DNA of 64,000 nucleotides. Origin: Gammaproteobacteria bacterium. GTDB lineage: Bacteria > Pseudomonadota > Gammaproteobacteria > Steroidobacterales > Steroidobacteraceae. The notes beneath the pieces were generated by a model that was given only the letters and a program-made list of their open reading frames with translations, was not told where the DNA came from and did no database searches. Position numbers and translations under genes: made by a program. Below are positions 57,455 to 64,000 of this stretch, piece after piece. The stretch's first letter is position 1; each line of letters begins with the position of its first letter. The stretch covers positions 71,628-135,627 of the forward strand of contig JADJHU010000014.1 in assembly GCA_016707425.1 (NCBI GenBank), read 5' to 3'.

Positions 57455-58054
57455 ATGTCCACACCGCTCAAGCTCATCGTCGGCCTTGGCAATCCTGGCG
57501 AGGCCTACGCGCGCACGCGCCACAACGCGGGGTTCTGGCTCGTGGACGAGCTGGTGCGCCGCCAGAACGGGGTGTTTCGTGCCGAGGCGAGACACCAGGG
57601 CGAGCTCGCGCGGGTGAGACTGGACGGTCAGGATCTCTGGCTCTTCAAGCCGATGCAGTTCATGAATCGCAGTGGCATGCCGCTCGCGAGCGTCGCGAGC
57701 TTCTACCGGATCGCACCTGAGGAAATTCTGGTCGCCCACGACGAGATCGATCTTCCCGTCGGCACTGTGCGGCTGAAGCAGGGGGGCGGTCATGGCGGAC
57801 ACAATGGCCTGCGCGACGCCATTGCGCACATCGGGGATGCCTTCTGGCGGCTGCGCCTCGGTGTCGGGCATCCGGGCGAGAAGGCCGAAGTCGTGGACTA
57901 CGTGCTGATGCGGGCGCCAGCACATGAAGAAGGCCTGATCCGCGATGCCGTGGCGGCGGGAGCCGACGCGGTTGCCCTGATGATCGGGCAGGGTGCGCAG
58001 AAGGCGATGCACCGGCTGCATTCGCGCGCCGTGTCTTCCGGCTGCGGCGCCTGA
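57455..58054 (+). CDS. pth: peptidyl-tRNA hydrolase
   Basis: 199-residue enzyme recycling peptidyl-tRNA. Catalytic His in YARTRHNAGFWLVDELV, KPMQFMNRSGM, Asp in LVAHDEIDLPVGTVRLKQGG, GHGGHNGLRD. Intact. 43 nt before ychF. Confidence 0.96.
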   Translation: MSTPLKLIVGLGNPGEAYARTRHNAGFWLVDELVRRQNGVFRAEARHQGELARVRLDGQDLWLFKPMQFMNRSGMPLASVASFYRIAPEEILVAHDEIDLPVGTVRLKQGGGHGGHNGLRDAIAHIGDAFWRLRLGVGHPGEKAEVVDYVLMRAPAHEEGLIRDAVAAGADAVALMIGQGAQKAMHRLHSRAVSSGCGA

Positions 58055-58097
58055 AGCCGTTCCCCGTCAGCTGTACATTGCGAGCTGTTAGCCATCC

Positions 58098-59191
58098 ATG
58101 AGCATTCGCTGCGGTATCGTCGGACTGCCGAACGTCGGCAAGTCCACCTTGTTCAACGCGCTGACGCGCGCGCAGATTGCGGCAGAGAACTACCCCTTCT
58201 GCACGATCGATCCGAACGTGGGCATCGTGCCCGTGCCGGATCCCCGTCTTGCACAGCTCGCGGACATCGCCCGGCCCGAGAAGATCCTGCCCACCACGGT
58301 CGAATTCCGTGGACATCGCCGGCCTCGTTGCCGGCGCTTCGCAGGGCGAGGGCCTGGGTAACAAGTTCCTCGCGCACATCCGCGAAGTCGATGCCATTGC
58401 GCATGTCGTGCGCTGCTTCGTGAACGACGACGTCGTACATGTCGCGGGACGTGTCGACCCGATCGCCGACATCGAAGTCATCGATACCGAGCTCGCACTC
58501 GCCGATCTGCAGACCGTGGAGAAGGCTGTCGAGCGCGCGATCAAGGGCGCCAGGAGCGGCGACAAGGAGGCCCTCCGCCGCCGCGAGCTCTTCGAGCGTG
58601 TGAAGCAGCATCTCGACGGAGTGCGACCGGTGCGCGCCATGAGCCTCTCACCCGAAGAGCGGCGCGACCTGGACGAGCTGCACCTGCTCACCGCCAAGCC
58701 CGTGATGTACGTTGCGAACGTCGAACGAGCACGGTTTCGCCGACAATCCCCGTCTCGCGGCGGTCGAGAAGCGTGCAGCCGAGGAGGGCGCGGTCGTCGT
58801 GCCGGTGTGTGCGGCGATCGAGGCTGAGATCTCCCAGCTCGAGGAGGCCGATCGTGCGGACTTCCTGCGCGAGCTCGGGCTCACGGAGCCGGGGCTCGAC
58901 CGCGTGATCCGCGCCGCCTACCAGCTGCTCGGTCTCCAGACCTATTTCACCGCGGGCCCGAAAGAAGTGCGCGCGTGGACGGTGCGTGCCGGGGCGACGG
59001 CGCCGCAGGCCGCCGGCGTCATCCATACCGATTTCGAGCGCGGCTTCATCCGTGCCGAGGTGATCGCCTTCGAGGACTACATCGCCGGGCGCGGCGAGGC
59101 CGGCGCCAGGGAAGCCGGGAAGCTGCGGCTCGAGGGCAAGGAGTACGTCGTCCGCGAGGGCGACGTGATGCACTTCAGGTTCAACGTGTAG
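58098..59191 (+). CDS. ychF: YchF/OLA1 redox-regulated GTP/ATPase, two single-base insertions
   Basis: Translation-associated P-loop GTPase that prefers ATP. G1 GLPNVGKSTLFNALTRAQ, G3 DIAGLV, NVNEHGF in place of NKxE, C-terminal TGS domain (ERGFIRAEVIAFEDYIAGRG, VMHFRFNV). The sequence as given is broken: an extra C at 58307-58308 (VEF then VDIAGLV) and an extra G at 58723 (VANV then NEHGF). Removing both gives exactly 363 residues, the E. coli length. Sequencing error or very recent mutation is more likely than old decay. Confidence 0.88.
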
Positions 59192-59290
59192 ATCCGGAGG
59201 ACAGGACGCCCGGGATGTCGGCCTGCGCGCCGGGCAGCGTGGCAGCAGCTTGACACCCCCGGTGTCGACCCAGACAATCGCCGCCCCCGT

Positions 59291-59367
59291 GGTGAGGTAG
59301 CTCAGCTGGTTAGAGCACGGGATTCATAACCCCGAGGTCGAGGGTTCGATTCCCTCCCTCACCACCA
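59291..59367 (+). tRNA. tRNA-Met (anticodon CAT)
   Basis: 77 nt with encoded CCA. Acceptor GGTGAGG pairs with CCTCACC; anticodon loop TTCATAA; T-loop TTCGATT. The last pair of the anticodon stem is A-C. Elongator Met is assumed; an Ile2 tRNA (lysidine-modified CAT) cannot be excluded from the gene. A decayed P4-type integrase follows, so the 3' end was probably an attachment site. Confidence 0.93.
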
Positions 59368-59404
59368 ATCAGACTTCCCAAGACCTCCCGGAAATCACCT
59401 AAAG

Positions 59405-59426
59405 CCCCGTAAATACGGGGTTTTTT
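59405..59426 (+). terminator. rho-independent terminator
   Basis: Stem CCCCGT/ACGGGG with AAAT loop, then six T. Follows tRNA-Met. Confidence 0.85.
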
Positions 59427-59467
59427 GTTTCTAGCGTGTCTCGCGAGGTTTCCGGGTTTACCTTGAG

Positions 59468-59487
59468 TACCGCCAAGTATGGCGGTA
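59468..59487. repeat. inverted repeat upstream of integrase
   Basis: TACCGCCA-AGTA-TGGCGGTA, perfect 8-bp arms. Such GGCGGTA repeats beside P4-type integrases are candidate integrase/excisionase arm sites; a further CGGTAG/CCGCCA set follows to 59520. Confidence 0.5.
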
Positions 59488-59528
59488 ACGTTGACGGTAG
59501 CGGCCAGACCGCCAGCGGAGTTACCGTC

Positions 59529-60743
59529 ATGTTGAGCCCTTCCGAAGTCCAGAACGCCAAGCCGAAGGACAAGCCCTACAAGCGCTCCGATGGGCGCGGT
59601 ATGTACCTGCCGGGTGAAGCCTGACGGGGGCGCGATGGTGGCGCTTCGACCGCAGGCCGGACACGGGAAGCCGAAACACGCTCTCGCTTGGCACCTACCC
59701 GGACGTGACGCTCCGGCGCGCGCAGGAGAAACGCGACGACGCGCGCAAGCTCGCTGCGGATGGCATCGACCCCGGCGAGAAGCGCAAGGCCGAAGCCGTG
59801 GCCGGCGCCGAGACCTTCGAGGCGATCGCCCGCGAGTGGTTCGGGAAGTTCTCCCCGCAGTGGGCGCCCTCGCACGCGGAGAAGATCATCGCGCGTCTGG
59901 AGCGCGACCTGTTCCCGTGGATCGGCATGAAGCCGATTGCCAGACTGACCGCACCGGACCTGCTCGCCTGCCTGCGGCGGATCGAATCCCGAGGCGCCAT
60001 AGAGACCGCCCACCGTGCGCACCAGAATGCCGGGCAGGTGTTCCGCTACTGCCGTGGCGACCGGCCGGGCAGAGGGCGATATCTCGCGCGACCTGCGCGG
60101 CTCGCTGCAAACCGAGGAAGGGCGGACACCTGGCGAGCATCACGGAGCCCGAGCGCGTGGCGGAGCTTCTGCGCGCCATTGAGGCTTCACCGGCACGTTT
60201 CCAGTGCGCTGCGCACTCGAAGCTGGCGCCGCTGGTATTCGTGCGTGGCCCGGCGAGCTGCGGCAAGCCGGAGTGGTCGGAAATCGACCTCGAGGCCGCC
60301 GAGTGGACGATCCCGGCTGCGAAGATGAAGACGCGCGGCGCGCATCTCGTGCCGCTGTCACGCAGGCAGGCCGTGGCGATCCTGCGGAGCTGCACCCGCT
60401 CACCGGACGCGGGCGCTACGTCTTTCCCGGAGGACGCGACCGAAGCGGCCGCTGTCAATGCGGCGCTGAATGCCGGGTTCAAGCGCATGGGGTACGACGG
60501 GGCGACCTTCACGGCGGCATGGCTTCCGGTGCGATGGCCCGGACGCTCCTGGACGACCTTGGGCTTCCGCCCTGACGTGATCGAACATCAGCTTGCCACG
60601 CGGTCCGAACGACCCGCTCCGGACGCGCCTATAACCGGACATCCTTTCTGCCGGAGCGCCGCAAGATGATGCAGGCATGGGCGGACTATCTCGAGCGGCT
60701 GCGGGGCTCCAACGTCGTGCAGATGCGGCGAAGAGCGAGCTGA
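59529..60743 (+). pseudogene. P4-type tyrosine integrase, multiply frameshifted
   Basis: Starts MLSPSEVQNAKPKDKPYKRS with CGGAG 8 nt upstream. N-terminal DUF4102 arm domain continues after extra G's at 59612-59614 and about 59637 (MYLP, then VKPDGG, then the frame SLGTYPDVTLRRAQEKRDDA). Core SAM-like domain (PSHAEKIIARLERDLFPWIG), then more shifts; catalytic region fragments LAPLVFVR, SEIDLEAAEWTIPAAKMK, TGRGRYVFPG, GFRPDVIEHQLA and the end AYNRTSFLPERRKMMQAWAD. At least four shifts; inactive as written. Confidence 0.85.
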
Positions 60744-60814
60744 TTCTACGCTGTGCCGCGCTGACACCGACTTGGCGCGGCGAGTGCTTGTCGAAAGGCA
60801 TGGGGTAGGGCGGC

Positions 60815-60960
60815 ATGGAAGATTTGGACTACTGGCGACTGTGCGATGAACTGACGGTTGTTCAAGCCGCATGTCTCGTGAGGATCGACCCGACGATGAA
60901 ACGCTGCGAAAATTGGCGACCACATCAACAGCCGCAGGGTATGGCGCGGCAAAGCCGCGC
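60815..60960 (+). pseudogene. N-terminal fragment of unknown integrative-element gene
   Basis: MEDLDYWRLCDELTVVQAAC then LVRIDPTMKRCENWRPHQQP; with one base restored it continues QGYGAAK. A full protein of unknown function with this beginning is common next to P4-type integrases. It is cut off before the IS21 left end. A likely C-terminal part lies at 63799-64000. Confidence 0.5.
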
Positions 60961-61207
60961 TCTCCTGCGATGCCAGGCTCAACTGCCCGATTTCCTCCGG
61001 ATTGAATTCACCCGATTTCCTGTGATGGGGACCACCCGATTTCTCAGTTGGGGACCACCTGCGAGCCATGATTGGAAGTGGTCCGCGGATGTTCAAGATT
61101 AACTGGCGTTCAGTGCTGGTGTTCGGAGGCTGTCGCGGTGCATCGTGGCCGGCGTGCCAGGCCTGGCTGTCACGCCTGCGTGGGCAACCACGCACGGGAA
61201 GGGCGAG

Positions 61208-62744
61208 ATGGGCAACAGGAGCGTCACGGTGGAACGATTCAAGGAGATCGAGCGGCGGCTGCGCGACGGGCGCAGCCTGCGAGAGATCGCTCGTGCCCTC
61301 AACTGCTCGCGCAAGACGGTCCGGGAAGTCCGTGACGGTCTGCGATTGTCGCCGGCGATGCCGCAGGCGGTCGCCGACCCGCTGTGGATGTCGCAGGTCG
61401 ATTGGAGCGCGGTCGTGCACGAGCTCGGCCTGGGTCATCCGCTCAAGTTCATCTGGGAGGAGCGCGCCCAGAGCCTGACGGGGTACCCGAACTTCTGGAA
61501 GCAGTTCTATCGGAAGTTCCCCGAGCTGCGCCAGGCGACCGTGACGGCGCGCGAGTTCGCTCCCCGGCGAACGGGTCGAGGTCGATTACGCCGGCGACCC
61601 GATCGAGTGGGTCGAGCTGCGCACCGGTGAGATCCACAAGGCCTGGGTGTTCGTCGCCGGCCTCGGCTTCAGCCAGCTGCTGTTCGCCTGGGCGGCCGAC
61701 GACATGACGAGCCGCAACTGGCTCGACAGCCACCAGCGCATGTACGCGTTTTATGGCGGCGTGCCGCACGTGACGGTGCCCGACTGCCTGAAGCAGGGCG
61801 TGCTCAAGTGCCATCGCTACGATCCCGATCTCAACCCGTCCTATGCGGCGCTGGCAGCGCATTACACGACGGCGGTGGTCCCGGCGCGGCCCGCTCATCC
61901 GCGCGACAAGGCGATCGTCGAGGGGCTGGTCAAGATCCTGATGCGTTACCTGCGCTTCCGCTATCGGCGCCATCGCTTCACCGCGATCGCCGAGATCAAC
62001 CAGGCGCTCAGCGAGTGCGTCCGCCGCATCAATGAGCGGCGCCACACGCGCTTTGGCGTCGCGCGCCGTGAGCGCTTCGAGCAGCTCGAGCGCGCCGCGC
62101 TCAAGCCGCTGCCCGCCGCCGACTTCGACGATGCCGAGTGGAAGGACGCCAAGCTGCACCCCGACTGCTATGTCGTCGTCGAGGCGACCTACTACAGCGC
62201 CCCGCACATCCACCGCGGCAAGAAGCTGCGTATCCGCGTGACGTTGAACCAGGTCGAGATCTTCTTGAACGGCGAGCGCCTCGCGCTGCATCCCCGCGAC
62301 CGCAGCCGCAGCGGCCGGCGGATCAAGATCGACGCCCACTTCCCAGCCGCCTCCATCGCCTACTACGAGGCGACCCCACAGCAGCTGCTGTCGCAGTCGC
62401 GGTTCATCCACGCCGAGTTCCACCAGCTCGTCGTCGATCTGTTCAACGCCGACGTCTACGGCAACCTGCGTCGCGTCCAGGGCCTGATCCGCAGCGCCGG
62501 CAAGGAGATCCACCGCGCCGGCCGCGACAGTGCCCTGGCGCGTATCGTCGGCGCCATCACCGAGATGCGCCGCGTCGGCAAAGTCCGCGTGCCGTACTTC
62601 TGCGACCTGCTCGCCCGCCAGCAGCCTGTGCACCTCGCTGTGGAGCGCGACATCGTCCGCCGCCCCGGCAACCCGTTGTTGCGGTACGCGCCGCCGCAGA
62701 CCGTCAACGATCCCGTTCCATCCACCCAGGAGTCCTTGCTGTGA
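61208..62744 (+). pseudogene. istA: IS21 transposase IstA, one frameshift
   Basis: ATG (MGNRSVTVERFKEIERRL) preceded by GGAAGGGCG. HTH LREIARALNCSRKTVREV, then an extra C at 61562-61565 shifts the frame; after it GERVEVDYAGDPIEW (first Asp), VTVPDCLKQGV (second Asp) and HPRDKAIVEGLVKIL (Glu). C-terminal domain intact. Stop overlaps the istB GTG. Confidence 0.88.
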
Positions 62745-63496
62745 GTACCGCAATCGCCCGTAACCTGATGGCCGAGATGAAGCTCCCCGGCATGCTCGCC
62801 GCGTTCGACAAGACCGTCACCGACGCAACTCGCGACGCGGTGAGCTACACCGAGTTCCTCGACGCCTTGCTGCAAGCCGAAGCCGACTACCGCGGCGAGC
62901 GCGCCGCGCAGCGCCGCCTCAAGGCCGCCAAGCTCCCGATCCGTGTCTGCCTCGACGACTTCGATTACACCGCGCATCGATCCATCACCAAGGCCCAGAT
63001 CCGCGAGATCCAGAGCCTCGGCTGGCTCAAGGACGGACGACCGTTGCTGCTCATCGGCCAGACCGGCGTCGGCAAGTCGTTCATCGCCCAGGCCATTGCG
63101 CTGCAGGTCTGCCAGCATGGCCGATCCGCCTCTACATGAACCTCACCACCTGGCTCGAAACCTGCGCTCGCCCGCTCGAGCGGCACCTACCTGCGCTACC
63201 GCGAGAAGCTCGCCAAGCCCGACGTGCTGATCCTCGACGACGTCGGCATGCGAAAGCTCACCGCAACCGAGGCGCAGGACCTGTGCGAAATCCTCGAGGA
63301 ACGTTCGTTCGGCAAGTCCACCGTGTTCACCACGCAACTGCCGCTCGAGCACTGGGCCGAAGTGATCGCCGATCCCGTCATCGCCGATGCGATCCGTGAT
63401 CGGCTGCAGCACACCGCGCTCATCCTCACCATCACCGGCGAGAGCTACCGCGGCGTCAAAGCACGCAAACTTGCAGCCCGGAGCAAAGATCGATAA
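62741..63496 (+). pseudogene. istB: IS21 helper ATPase IstB, two frameshifts
   Basis: GTG start (VSTAIARNLMAEMKLPGMLA). Walker A LLLIGQTGVGKSFIAQAIAL; one base missing near 63120, two near 63166; then YLRYREKLAKPDVLILDDVG (Walker B) and GESYRGVKARKLAARSKDR. IstB assembles on target DNA and activates IstA. GTGA overlap with istA. Confidence 0.88.
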
Positions 63497-63570
63497 AACA
63501 TCGTCGCCTGCGGCTCCGCCGATGACCTTCATGGCGGTCCCCAACTCCGCCAGAAATCAGCCGGTCCCCA

Positions 63571-63798
63571 TCGGGGATCCTGCGCTCAACCTTACCCGTA
63601 GTGCGGCGGAGCGCTTGGGAGCGTGGATGGGATGAAGAGCCGCGCGACGGAAACACCACACGAGAAACGTTCACATCTTCGCATCGGACCTAACGTTGAG
63701 AGGATGCCCAGACCTGCGCGAAAGCATCCCCGGCCAGAGTCTCAGAGCACGCGGCGTGATCTGTCGCGCGGGCCGGTTGGAATCGACAACCCGTGCGT
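63571..63798. other. decayed DNA right of IS21
   Basis: 228 bp with no convincing frame longer than about 60 codons. Probably the middle of the interrupted gene, too damaged to read. Confidence 0.35.
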
Positions 63799-64000
63799 GT
63801 GACCGATCTGCGCGAGTGGCTGAAAGGCCGTGGCTTGCGAACTGGTTTCTCTTCCCGGCAGATTCAGGCGCCCCCGACTACCCTCGACCCGAACAATGAA
63901 CGCTTCGCGCCGAAGCTCTGACAGCCTGTTGCAGACATGGCGATCCGTGACTGACGGGGGCAGCAGAAGAGTGAGCAGGCCTAATGAGGTGGCTGAACGA
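63799..64000 (+). pseudogene. C-terminal fragment of integrative-element gene, runs off window
   Basis: Reads VTDLREWLKGRGLRTGF, then with small indels FPADSGAPDY, LDPNNERFAPKL and near the edge SEQALMRWLNE. By memory these match the later part of the same family whose start is seen at 60815; the family link is inferred. Several frameshifts. Confidence 0.4.

Larger units (their letters stand above)
61026..63570 (+). mobile_element. IS21-family insertion sequence
   Basis: istA and istB in the plus direction between inverted ends. Left end GATGGGGACCACCCGATTTC and right end (read inward) GATGGGGACCGGCTGATTTC match, and a second AGTTGGGGACC copy follows about 13-17 nt inside each. Termini taken as TGGGGACC. 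No target duplication is seen, so a flank may have been lost. CCCGATTTC occurs three times between 60985 and 61042. Confidence 0.85.

Noticed and set aside
61026..63570. Idea that the IS21 element and the 51-54 kb transposon are related.
   Set aside because: Different gene order, different ends (TGGGGACC against TGAGAGCGG) and different ATPase types.

Overview
The window is 64 kb of high-GC chromosome with tightly packed genes, many of them overlapping by ATGA, GTGA or TAATG. Gene content and order point to a gammaproteobacterium of the Xanthomonadales/Nevskiales/Steroidobacter kind. The main grounds are the mreBCD-mrdAB-mltB-rlpA-dacA-dat-ybeD cell-wall block, the lolB-ispE-tRNA-Gln-prs-rplY-pth-ychF block, gatCAB, and the ratio of long intact core genes to short gaps. 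This assignment is inferred from gene order, not from a database search.

Layout. Positions 1-2.7 kb hold a truncated alpha/beta hydrolase, an MFS transporter and a secreted NTF2-like protein. From 12.5 kb leftwards on the minus strand runs the rod-shape and murein operon from mreB to ybeD. On the plus strand from 12.6 kb come gatC-gatA-gatB, hslO (Hsp33) and a periplasmic beta-propeller protein carrying one CxxCH haem motif. A phosphotransferase-like gene (minus strand) closes this part.

Positions 20.0-22.8 kb are an accessory patch. It holds a frameshifted phage head-morphogenesis (MuF-type) protein with a PBECR-like nuclease tail, a DUF2513 gene, a 4-repeat type I-E CRISPR array without cas genes lying between two truncated genes, and a ParDE toxin-antitoxin pair. 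From 23.0-27.3 kb lies an ABC/HlyD three-gene exporter. A fused ArsR-methyltransferase regulator follows, leading into metF and metH. From 33.0-36.5 kb on the minus strand are DUF2889, NTF2-like, mtgA, ppiB and prmC. Positions 36.5-43.4 kb hold a MoxR/DUF58/DUF4129/DUF4350 membrane cluster with convergent SpoIIM-like and RDD genes that follow prfA. Then come a TPR lipoprotein, lolB, ispE and tRNA-Gln.

The normally adjacent tRNA-Gln and prs are separated here by a 7.8-kb island. It carries a P-loop ATPase gene overlapping a helicase-less nuclease-methyltransferase gene. That second gene is cut by a 3.4-kb transposon whose exact ends and 6-bp target duplication (GGATTC) can be read. The transposon encodes a zinc-cysteine/helix protein, a DD(35)E transposase, an AAA ATPase and a small acidic protein. 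After the island come prs, rplY, pth and ychF (with two single-base insertions), then tRNA-Met. Everything right of tRNA-Met is a decayed integrative element: a P4-type integrase riddled with frameshifts and an IS21 element sitting inside an unidentified gene, pieces of which appear on both sides.

How the parts work together. The left half is mostly cell elongation and peptidoglycan turnover (MreBCD, PBP2, RodA, MltB, RlpA, DacA, MtgA) together with transamidation-dependent tRNA charging. The middle is the methionine/SAM cycle under a local regulator. The right half is translation (prfA, prmC, pth, rplY, ychF), isoprenoid and outer-membrane lipoprotein functions, broken up by mobile DNA. From 49 kb onward single-base frameshifts are frequent, including in the normally conserved ychF, so some pseudogene calls there may reflect sequence error rather than biology.
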